Assembly (NCBI GenBank): GCA_963989385.1
Contig: OZ022506.1
Coordinates: forward strand, 11,613,841-11,677,840
Direction: 5' to 3'
Origin: Ctena decussata
Lineage: Eukaryota > Mollusca > Bivalvia > Lucinida > Lucinidae
Length of the DNA: 64,000 nucleotides
Shown: piece by piece, positions 34,501 through 46,600 of the stretch
Layout of the letters: every line of letters begins with the position of its first letter
Position numbering within the stretch: position 1 is the first letter of the stretch
Program-made: the position numbers and the translations under genes
The notes under the pieces: model-generated
Databases searched by the model: none
Seen by the model: only the letters and a program-made list of their open reading frames with translations
What the model was told of the DNA's origin: nothing

Positions 34501-37500
34501 AACCAAATGGGGCTCACTGAAAGCGTCGCCTTCTTTCAAAATCAAATAGAAACCTCACAAGCACTAAAATTACACATTTTAACAAGTTCTAAAGTTAAAA
34601 CAAAACACAGTGTGCAAGAAAAGTATCTATCATTGATGTGAGGTGCGGATAGAAAAATCTGTCACCCAGGATCATGAGGCAAGCCTGAACAGTGACCCTT
34701 GTGACAGATTTTTTTAATCCAAACCTCACACCCATGAAATATACTTATAGTCTCGATACTTTGGGGTCATTCTAGCTTTTCAACATTTCAGGATCTGGAG
34801 AAACTGAGAGAACTGAAGCTGAGGAAAGGCTCATCTTTTACTAAAGATGGAATGTCAGAGTTCTTCAGGACAGTAACATTGAAGCATCTCTTGGGCCTCA
34901 ACTTGTCCGAATGTACCTGTATAGATGACAGTATAGTCCTGGATATTGTTAAATGGTATGGGTACCATACAAATTCTAAAATTTGGAACACCAATGATAA
35001 TTACAATATCAAAGGTATAGGTTTCCTATAGCCTAGTGGATGTAGGGCCTGTCGGGGTTAGAGGCTCGCTGTATCTTGGGCACAGCATATTATAGACTGA
35101 GCATATACCTCTTCTTTTTCTGCCTTATTATAATAAGATATCTGTTCTAAAAATAGAATAGTTATACATCTAAAAGATGCAGATAAATTGGCAAGCTGTG
35201 TGGACCCTGAGCGGTGCAGTATGATCTGGGTCTGACTGTTTGCCCAGACCTGTCTGTCCCAATATTTAGAAATTTTATGGTGTATGGAAAATTTCAGATG
35301 GGGTTTTGTAGGGGAGATTTGTGAAAAGGTATGCTTTGATTGGTTTGTCATCTACCAAATTAATGAAGTAAGTTCATGCTGAATGAATCATAGGTTGTTG
35401 TCCCTGGTACATGTAAGTGGATAAACTTGTAACAGCATAAAAAGGTTTGGCTAGTAGCTCTTTCAAGACATGAAGAAAAATTTATATGCGAAACACATAC
35501 TAGAAAACATGTGCGATAGTATTCTGGTGTCAGAGGAAATATGGCATTTGGTTAGGAAAAAATTCGCAAATTTCTTAAATTGTGGGAACCTTTTTTTGTT
35601 ATCCTAACATATAGTGATATCATGTCCAAGAAATGTCACATTAGGAGGCAGTATATCTTAGAATATCCCTTTTATCTGCCCCAACCCAAAAGTACTAGAA
35701 ACAGCATCAGATGAATTATATATTTATACAGACGTTTATTATTGATTTCCATTTTATTGAGTCCCCTGCAACTAGAAGAAGCGAGACATAGTTACCGTAT
35801 ACAAGATAATTTTCACGGTGTTCCATTTTTCACAGTATTTCACGTTCACTTAGAAACCACGAATATTAAAACTGCAAAATAATTTCCTGTTTCTTTGAAA
35901 GTATCTTCTGTAGACACAGTGTTCCTATATTTTGTTTCTGTTTGCTTCGGTAATTGCTGGTACTTTCCACTTGAGCCTGTTCTTTCATTAACCTGCGGCA
36001 GCACTGAACGAACTAGCTCAAGTGAAAAAAAGTAGTTTTTCACGCATGTTCTTAACCACAAAAATTATAAATCGCGAAATATAATGTTTATGTTTTTGAC
36101 CCTTAACCGTGAAAATCTGAACCCGCGAAAATTACCGCATATATGGTATTACCTTTCCAGTGTCGTCATCAGGGGCATAAAACTTTGCATTGAGTTTTCT
36201 GGTTTAACTCTGTTTTATGACAATGCCCTGACAGGGGAGACTCCCCTTTTTCTGATATTGTTGTTTTAATGCTTATTATCATATTACAGTTGTGGTAGCC
36301 ATCTGACCTTCTTCTCACTGTGTTGGTGCTGGTTTATTACAGACACAGGGCTGGTTTCCATTGTGGATCATTGTGGGTAAGCTGGGTTCTAGTCTAACAG
36401 AGCTTTGTCATGGATTATTAGATGGTAATTCTGGGAAAATGCTCTGAAGGTCTATGGGTATACTTCCAGATGTTCCAACATTTTATAAAAAGGAGCAACT
36501 TTGGTGACTTGCTGTATGCTTCCTAGCATCTCCAATCACAAGGCCGTCGTGGATGGCCGGACCACTTTTCGGCCGAATATGGTATTGGCCTTACCACTTT
36601 GTTTCATTCGGCCGAAAATGGTATTTCCGTTATTTCTTCTTTGTCTTGGTCTCAAAATACATGTACATTAAAATCGCTTCTAGAGACGTCCTGAAGTCAA
36701 AACTTTTCTCAGGGGAGGTCCCCCGGACCCCCCTTACGAAAGGAAGGACACATCCTTTGTGCTCTTCCCCACTCATGTCTTCGGCACTCGGAGAACACCT
36801 TTGTTTTTAAAAGTTGGGGTAAGCATTTGAAATACAGCAAATACTCATAAAATAAATTGAGTTTCACAAGCAAAATGGTCTCAAAATGCATTAACATTGC
36901 TTCTAGAGATGTCCTGAATTCAAAAAAATTTTCTCATTGGAGGTGAATACTCATAAAATCAATTGAATTTCACAAGGGAAATTGGTCTCAAAATGCATTA
37001 AAATCGCTTCTAGAGTCGTCCTGAATTCAAAAATTTTCTCAGGGGAGGTCCCCAGAACCCCACTTACGAGAGGGAGATATCCCTCACATGCTCTCCCCCA
37101 CTCGTGCCTTCGGCACTCGGGGCATTCCATGGCCGTACCACTTTTCAAAAGCCGACGACGGCCCTGAATCAAGAGGGCGGGTATGACATTTTTATATGCC
37201 CGTCGAAGACGGGTCGTTTTATGTCGTGGCCTCCGTCCGTCCGTCCTTCCGTCTGTCCGTCTGTCCGTCTGTCAGTCCGTTAACTTTTCGTGTCCGCTCC
37301 ATATCTCCTCAAGCCCTTGAAAGATTTTTTTTTAATCTTGGGTCCAATGTTTGCCTTAACGAGACGATGTGCAGAACACATATTTCAACGATGTCCGACA
37401 AAGGTCAAGGTCACACTTAGAGGTCAAAGGTCAAAAGGTAACATTTCGTGTCCGCTCCAAATCTCAAAAACCGTTTAAGATTTCTTCATGAAAATTTGTA

Positions 37501-40500
37501 CAAATATAAAGCACCATCAGACGATGTGCAGAGAAAAAGAACCATTACCCTACTTTCAGTTTTGACGGAATTATTTCCCTTTGTATTTTTCAAAGGTAAT
37601 TTCATTTAAGCTTCGTGTCAGCTCCATATCTCGAAAACTGTTTAAGATTTCTTCATGAAAGTTTGTACAAATATTAAGCACCATCAGACAATGTGCAGAG
37701 AAAAAGAACCATAACCCTACTTTCAGTTTTGACGAAATTATTTCCCTTTGAATTTTTCTTATAGTAATTTCATATAAGCTTTGTGTCCGCTCCATATCTC
37801 GAAAACTATTTAAGATTTCTTCATGAAAGTTTGTATACATATAAAGCACTATCAGACGATGTGCAGAGAAAAAGAACCATAACCCTACTTTCATTTTTAA
37901 TAAAATTACACCCTTTTGTATTTTTAGTCTTGTAATTTTGTGTTAAATTTGTATCCACTCCATATCTCCTTAATCCTTTGAAAGATGTTTTTGAAACTTG
38001 AGTCAAATGTACACCTTATAGAAACATCGTGCAGAACTCGTATTGCAACAATGTTCGACAAAGGTCAAGGTCACATTTAGAGGTCAAAGTTCAAAAGGTA
38101 ACATTATTTTTCCACTCCATATCTCGAAAACCATATAAGATTTCTTCATAAAAGTTTATACAAATATCAAGCATCAACAGACAATGTACAAAGAAAAAGG
38201 ACCATATCCCTATTTTCAGTTTTGACGGAATCATGCAACTTTGTATTTTTCATATAGTAATGTCATATTAGCTTTGTGTCTGCTCCATATCTTGAAAACT
38301 GTTTCAGATTTCTTCACGAAAGTTTGTACAAATATCAGACTATATGAAGAGAAAAAGAACCATAACCGAACTTCCATTTATGATGGAATTATGCCCCTTT
38401 GTAATTTTCGTCTAGGAAATTCATATTAGCTTTGTTTGTTTTGTAGGTTTTATATCTGCCTTATTATTGAAGATTTAAGCTACTGACAAAGTTCTGTCAT
38501 CTCTCGGTTTCTTTCCAATTTTAAGCCCCAACGGGCGTATATTGCTCCGCTCAGCGGAGCTCTTGTTGATGTTTACCTTTGTGGTATCATTGTGAATGAA
38601 TTTTTATGTATGGTTCTTTGAACCATAGACTTCTGTCAGTCATATGTTAATAATTTAAATTACCAAATCTCACTTGCCTCACTGATACATTAATATCTGC
38701 CTCCAACATCTCCAGAGTCTGATAAAAAAAGATTTCAGAAAGTAGTGAAATTTTTTTATGAATAAAAGGGCAAAGAAAATTTCTTACTTGACTGAAATCA
38801 TTCTGTTTGAGCCATTGCAACAGCTGGTATCTCCATTATTTGTCATAATTGAGCTGCGCCACAACAAAACCAACAAAGTGGCATGTGTGCCCAGCAAAGA
38901 CTCAGATTAGCCTGGGCATCCACCTAGTCTAATCAGAGTCTTGGCTGTATGTATGGTGCTAGTTTTGGCCCTTAGCTACCTTTTAAGTGCACTGCAAATA
39001 CTTTGATCAAACTTGGTGGCTGTCCAGGCTGATCTGAGTTGCTGCTAGGCACACATGCCACTTTGATATACGCCCGTTTCGAAAAAGCGGACGTGTTATG
39101 GCATGGCGCTGTCCGTCCATCCGTCTGTCCGTTAACATTCTTTTGCATACCATAACTCAGTAACTGTTTGGGATATCATCATGAAATTTTGTAGGAATAT
39201 ATACTGGCCAAAAAAAGTTAGGGATCAAATATTTGACTAAAGCTTAAATCATGAAAAATAAATCACCCAAAAATAATTTTCTTCTGTTCAATACAGCTGT
39301 CAAATCGGCACAGAACTGCATGAAAAATATTGGAATCGGATCTGGTGACACACCTGTAGAAACAAATAAACAGATATACCCCTAAAACTGAAGTGAAAAT
39401 TGGCAGCACCACAAAATTGAATGTCAGTGATACTTGGCTTTATCCATGCAAAACCATTGCCAGCACTCATCAATATCTCTGGGGGCCTGAATAAGTGCAT
39501 GACAGCTAGTCGGTGTTCTTTTGGTAAAGCGCTGGAGGCTCATTTGGGGACTCGTTTGCCATTTTTAGCTCGCCTGAACGAAAGTTCAGGAAGAGCTATT
39601 GTTGTCACCACGGCGTCAGCGTCTGCGTCGGCGTTCGGATTGGATGTTTTGGTTAAAGTTTTTTAAAGACCTATATCTCCTTAACCCATGGATGGATTCT
39701 TTTGATACTTGCACTGTAGTTAGATATTGGTCTAAGGTTTAACAGGGTACCACCCGCATCCCACTCCGTGACCTTGATGTCAAGGTCATGGACTTAGAAA
39801 ATTTGTAGTTTTTTTGGACTGGATGTTTTGGTTAAAGTTTTATAAAGCCCAATATCTCCTTAACCCATGGATGGATTCCTTTGTTACTTACACTAAAGTT
39901 AGATATTGGTCTAAAGTTTTCAAAGGTACTACCCCCCCCCCCCCCCCCCCCCCCCCTCTGTGACCTTGATATCAAGGTCATGGACTTAGAATATTGTCTT
40001 TTTATTGATTGGATGTTTTGGTTAAAGTTTTTTAAAGACACATATCTGCTGAACCCATAGATGAATTCTTTTTATACTTGCACTGTAGTTAGATCTACAG
40101 AGTGCTCCCCCAACCCCACTCAGTGATTTTGAGTCAAGGTCAGGGACTTAGGAAATTTTTGTCTTTTTTAAAGTTTTGTAATTGCAAACTGATTCATAAT
40201 GCTTTGCAGAGATTTAGTTTATACTTGAACTGATGTTAGACTCTTTTTTGAGTTTTCACAAAACACCTTATACTTACCCCACTGGATGACCTTGAAGTCA
40301 AGGTCATCGACTTAGAATTTTGTCTTAAAGATTTTGGTTAAAGTTTTATATTTATGAAGACATAATTTCACAGTGCCACGATGATGGACTCAGTTGATAC
40401 TAATACTTGGACTGATGTTAGATAATGGTTCAGGGTTTTGATTCATCCTAGCCCCCCCCCCCCCCCCCCCCCCTCCCCTCCCCCTACCCGTCAGTTTTTT

Positions 40501-40648
40501 TACCTCAAGCTCATGGACTTTGAAATTTCATTTCATTTTTTTTATTTTAATTTTATTTTAAGACTTACATGTATTTCTGAGATAGTTTTTGTTCATAAAT
40601 GTGTTTTCAGTATGGACATGTATGCATAGCATTCCCAATTACCCCCCC

Positions 40649-40681
<33 letters not shown>

Positions 40682-43600
40682 ACACACACACACCCACCCC
40701 CTCCCCCTACCCGTCTGTTTTTTTACCTCAAGCTCATGGACTTTGAAATTTCATTTCATTTTTTTTTTATTTTTATTTTATTTTAAGACATATTTCTGAG
40801 ATAGCTTTTGTTTATAAATGTGTTTTCATTATGGACATGCTTGCATGAAGTTTTATGCATAGCAGTCCACACCACCATAGCGGCTGTGTGATGAGCAAGC
40901 ACCAATTCAGGCGAGCTATGCTGTCAGGCGACAGCTCTTGTTATGAAAGGTCTGAATTAGCCCTCCAGGAGGTTCCTGAAGCCTCTGGTAATTAGAATTG
41001 TTGTTTTGTAACATCTGTCTAGCATGTTCAATCAGATTTAAAACTTGCGAATAACAAGACTTGTCCATACGGACGATAGTCTCTGTCCCAAGCTACTGGT
41101 TCATGACAATAACGCTGCGAGGGCGCGCATTGTTTGTGCATTAACTGATTTAATCTGCCAATTTCAGCGAAAACGGTTGGAAACTGGCTTTACACAGCTG
41201 ATTTCCGCACTTGCGTGCTGGTAATGAGGCCAGGATTGAAGCGATTCCATAGAAATGCGATGTGATAGTCGGCAAAAAATGACACAAATTGGCAGCTGGG
41301 TCATTGGACCCATGTTCTTTTCACAGATGAGTCCAGATTTGAATGCAGATACCCACGATGATGGGAGAAGGGTGTGACGCCTGCCAGGTACACGTCGTGT
41401 ACACTATGAAGTACACTATGAATTAAATCGTGTTGCGGAATATGACATGTATCGAGGAGGGTGGGTGATGGTATGGTGTGGTATCTGGATTGGCAGCTGT
41501 GTGGTCTTACGCATGCCAGACAGAAGCGCTCTGATTGGTGTTCGAGCTAGGAATGATACGTTTTAGCCAATTACGAGACCGTATGCTGAAGTTTTTGGCG
41601 ACGACATCATCGAATTACAGGGCAAATGTGGTGGACCAGTACCTAGTGACAGAAACAAACACCCGCATTGACATGTCAAGTTGATCTAAAATCCAGATCA
41701 GCTTCAAATCCGACTGAGCATCCTTTGGACATGTTACACCGCCAATCCTGATCACGAGAGGCTTTCTGAAACTCAGGAAGAGCTCATTCAGGCTTTTTGT
41801 GAAAAATGGCAAGCAAGTCCCTAAATAGGGCCTCTCGAAATTTACCAGAAGCATACCGAGTGGCTGTCATGCAGTTATTCAAGCCCTTGGAGGTCACACT
41901 GAGAACTGAAAATGATTTTGCATTGATAAAGCCAAAAATAATGGACATTCAGTTTTGTGTTAATACCATTTTTCACTTTGATTTTAGGGGTATGCTTGTT
42001 TTTTCATTTCTGCTGGTGAGTCATGTGATCAGATTCCAATATGTGTCATGCAATCTTGGGCAGCATTGGTAGATGTATTCAACAGAAGAAAATGATTTTT
42101 TGAAAATTACTTTTTTCGATATAAAAATTTCAGTTTAATGTTTGATCCTTAACTTTTTTTGTCCAGTATATATTAGGTTGAGGCAAAGTGTCGCATACAA
42201 TAATGGTTGCTGCCCCCTTTCTTAGTTTCCAAGTTATGCCCGTTTGATTATTTTTTCCCCCAACTTGTCTTGTGCATGCCATAATTAGATAACCCCTTGG
42301 AATACCTTGATGAAACTTCATATCAATATGTATGAAGGTCTGACAACGTGTGGCGTATAACAATGGTTGCTCTCCTTTTCCTCGTTTTGGAGTTGCATCC
42401 CTTTGATTAGATTTTTAGGCTATATTTGTGTAAACTAACCTTGTGCATACCTTAACTTGGTAACCATTTGGAATATCTGATGAAACTTTATAGCAATGTG
42501 CATGATCACAAGACCGTGTGTCACATATAAGAACGGTTGCTCCCCCTCACTTTATTTTGGAGTAACTTCCCTTTGACTAGTTTTTAGGCTACTCCCATCC
42601 ACTCCATTACTCCTGAACCTTTAAAATATTTTAATGAAACTTTGTAGGAATTTGTAGAATAATGGGGCAATGTATCATGAGCATGAACCACAACTCTAGC
42701 TTACTTACTTCCTGAAATATCTGCCCTTTCATCAAATTCCGTTTACTCTGTAACTCCTTAACTATTTGAAATATTTTAACAAAACTTTATGGTGATGTGT
42801 ATATTGTCAACTGAATGTATAAGAATCAAGAATGGTAACTCTAGTTTACTTAATGTTTGAATTATCTCCCTTATTTGACTTTGGCATTTCTCAACTTCTG
42901 AGGTGCTTCACCTTGGAAGCTGATTTTGGTATACTGATAGTGTTTGATGTGTTAGATGTTTGAATAACATTGCAGTCATTAATTACAGTGTTGTTTCCCC
43001 TTTTGCCTACCTTTCCATCCTTCTATAAGCAATCTTGTTCATTCTGTAACTCCTTCATGACACTGAAACGAGCGTATTATGCGCCGCTTGCAAAGCCCTT
43101 GTTGGTTTTGTTGTGTTCGGCTCATGTCAGGGGATTCTTTGCAAAAATACTGACTGAATGGCAAACGGTGCTGACCCTAATCTGAGTTCTGCTTTTCAAG
43201 CAGTCTTCATTGTGTGCTCATCTTACAAGTGCCTGTCAGATGTTAGGACACTTAAAAACTGTTAATTTTCCATTTAATGGAAAATTAATGGTTTTAGGTG
43301 TCCTAATACTGGAACAAATGGAAATTTAATGGTTTTAGGTGTCCTAATACTGGAAAAAATGGAAAATTAATGGTTTTAGGTGTCCTATTACTGGAACAAA
43401 CGGAAAATTAATAGTTTTAGGTGTCCTAATACTGGAACAAACGGAAAATTAATGGTTTTAGGTGTCCTAATATTTCTAAGTATTTCTGGTTGTTTATGTT
43501 TTTCAGGAAGCTAGAGACACTAGAGTTGCTGGGTATTGACAAAATTACAGGAACATGTCTGTATAGGGTGCCAGAAGAGATCCCTCATCTTACATTCCTA

Positions 43601-46600
43601 GACCTTAGACAGTGCAATAAGGTAACAGACAGAAATGCTCTGCAAAGATATACTGAGAGAATCTGCAAACTTTAGTGTGCATATAACCACCACATTTTGT
43701 TGTCTTGGTTTCATGTGCCAAAAATACACCTGCAATTACCATAGAATTAGGTCCGTAGAGGAGCAGTCTGGTCAGGATCTACACTGTTTGCCATTCATAT
43801 CTACATTGTTTGGGCCCGTTACTGCATTGTAGAACCAAGCTGTTCAATTTTTATGACATCTAAGGTAATTATTTAAGATGTCTCGGCTATTTTAATTTTT
43901 TTGGTACTTAATGTAACATGTGGGACAAATGTTCGTCCATCTGTCAACACTTACATTGGCCTTAGTGTTTAAGTCCATTTCTTTTGAACTGTTCTACCTA
44001 CAACCATCAAATCGTGCATAAAGTTTCTTCTTAGGATGGCCTCAGGGGTTCTTGCACCTTTTTTACTTTTGATCGATATTTCATGCTCTGCTCACTTCGT
44101 AAAATTTAGGGTTCTAAATCACATGGACCCTAGTGTTTAAGTCAATTTCTTTCAAATTATGCTGCCTACAATCATCAAATCTTGCACAAAGTTTCTTCTT
44201 AGAATAGTCTCGGGGGTTCTTGCACTTATTTCTATACTTGACCTATATTTCATGCTCTGCTGACTTTGTAGAATTTTATGTTCAAACTCACATCAACCCT
44301 GTTGTTGAAGTCAATTTCTCTCAAACTATGGTACCTACATCATCAGACTTGGCATAAAGTTTTTGTCGTAGAATGTTCTGCAGGAATGCTACACTTATTA
44401 TGTCTCCCCCCATCAGGGTCGGGAGACATATTGTTTTTCCCCGGGCATCTGTCTGTCTGTCTGTCCGTCTGTCTGTCACAAATCGTGTCCGTTCTATGAC
44501 TTGAAAACCGCTCAAGCTATATTCATGAAACTTCATATAAATATCAATCAACATGAGACGATGTGCAGAGTGCAAGAATGGTAACTCTGGCGTTTATACT
44601 GTTTGAGTTATTTCCCTTGGAACTTAGTCCATCACAAAATTGTGTTTCAATCGTGTCCGTTCTATAACAGTCCATCACAAAATTGTGTTTCAATCGTGTC
44701 CGTTCTATAACTTGAAAACCGCTCAAGCTATATTCGCGAAACTTCATATAAATATCAATCAACATGAGACGACGTGCAGAGTGCAAGAATGGTAACTCTG
44801 GCGTTTATACTTTTTGAGTTATTTCCCTTGGAACTTAGTCCATCACAAAATTGTGTTTCAATCGTGTCCGCTCTATAACTTGAAAACCGCTCAAGCTATA
44901 TTCGCGAAACTTCATATAAATATCAATCAACATGAGACGACGTGCAGAGCGCAAGAATTGTAACTCTGGCATTTATACTTTTTGAGTTATTTCCCTTGGA
45001 ACTTAGTCCATCACAAAATTGTGTTTCAATCGTGTCCATTCTGTAACTTGAAAACCGCTCAAGCTATATTCGCGAAACTTCATATAAATATCAATCAACA
45101 TGAGATGACATGCAGAGTGCAAGAATGGTAACTATGGCATTTATACTTTTTGAGTTATTTCCCTTGGAACTTAGTCCATCACAAAATTGTGTTTCAATTG
45201 TGTCCGCTCTATAACTTGAAAACTGCTCAAGCTTTATTCACGAAACTTCATACAAATATCAATCAACATGAGGCGATGTGCAGAGTGCACAAATGGTAAC
45301 TCTGGCATTTATACTTTTTGAGTTATTTCCCTTGGAACTTTGTCCATCACAAAATTGCGTCTCAGTCGAGTCCGTCTATAACTTTATAACCATTCAAGCT
45401 ATACTCATGAAAGTTCATACAAATATCAATCAACATCAGACGACGTGCAGAATGCACTCTGGCTTTTATACTTTTTGAGTTATTTCCCTTGGAACTTTGT
45501 CCATCACAAAATTGCGTCTCACTTGAGTCCGTCTATAACTTTAAAACCATTCAAGCTATATTCATGAAAGTTCATACAAATATAAATCAACATCAGACGA
45601 CATGCAGAATGCAAGAACCATAACTTTAGCATTTATACTATTTGAGTTATTTCTCTTAGAACTTTGTCAGTCACAAAATCGTGTCTGAGTTGTGTCTGCT
45701 CTATAACTTGAAAACCATTCAAGCTATATTCACGAAACTTCATACAAATATCAATCAACATTAGAAGAACCATTCAAGCTATATTCATGAAAGTTCATAC
45801 AAATATAAATCAACATCAGACGACATGCAGAATGCAAGAACCATAACTTTAGCATTTATACTATTTGAGTTATTTCTCTTAGAACTTTGTCAGTCACAAA
45901 ATCGTGTCTGAGTCGTGTCTGCTCTATAACTTGAAAACCATTCAAGCTATATTCACGAAACTTCATACAAATATCAATCAACATTAGAAGAATTGCATAG
46001 TGCAAGAACCATAACTCTTGCATTTATACTTTCTGAGTTATTTCCCTTGGACCTTTGTCAGTCACAAAATCGTGTCTCAATCGCTTTATTACTTGAAAAC
46101 CGGACAAGCTATAGTCACGAAACTTCATACAAATGTCAGTCAACACTAGACAACCTGCAGAGCACAGCATTTATACTATTTGAGTTATTTCCCTTGGAAC
46201 TTTGTCATTCACAAAATCCTGTCTCAATACACAGTTCCGAGAATAGCCGCTAAGCTCCGCCTGCTTAGTTACTGTTACTACGTCTCACAAGCTTTACGCA
46301 AAGATGGCGGAAAAACAAATGACAAAGGCAAGTGTCTGCTAAATTTTGGCGACCTATGGCGAAAGATCAGACTCCTCATGACCTACACATGGAAGTTGAC
46401 GCATCATTCGTTACCAATGCGTTCTGATCTTGCAAAGCAGGGTAGGTTTATCAAAAGTGGTATGAGTTTGTTTTCTGTAAACAGGGATACATCCCTCCAT
46501 TAACTGTAAGGTAAAATCATGGACTTATGTATATTGACCACGTGCGATTTGTTTGTGAGACTATGTCACGTGCTAAGTTGTCGTTGCATTGGCCAGGTAT

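Larger units (their letters stand above)
39204..42166 (+). mobile_element. Tc1-like transposon, decayed, with element 6 inside
   Basis: The inverted ends CTGGCCAAAAAAAGTTAGGG and its partner CTTAACTTTTTTTGTCCAG are flanked by TA (39202-39203, 42167-42168). Coding remnants include LFTDESRFECRYP (first-to-second catalytic region) and GGWVMVWCGIWIGSCV, out of frame with each other. The transposase is non-functional. Confidence 0.85.
39067..43101 (+). repeat. Satellite element 5 (ATACGCCCGTTTCG head), with nested insertions
   Basis: The head is ATACGCCCGTTTCGAAAAAGCGG with CCGTCCATCCGTCTG. About five diverged units lie mainly at 42170-43070, with TAATTAGATAACCCCTTGGA and TGATGAAACTTCATATCAAT. 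The subterminal inverse is GAAACGAGCGTATTATGCGC and the final hairpin GCTTGCAAAGC plus CCTTG. A Tc1-like element lies within. Confidence 0.82.

Noticed and set aside
40438..40799. Proline-rich ORFs
   Set aside because: They are translations of poly-C tracts.
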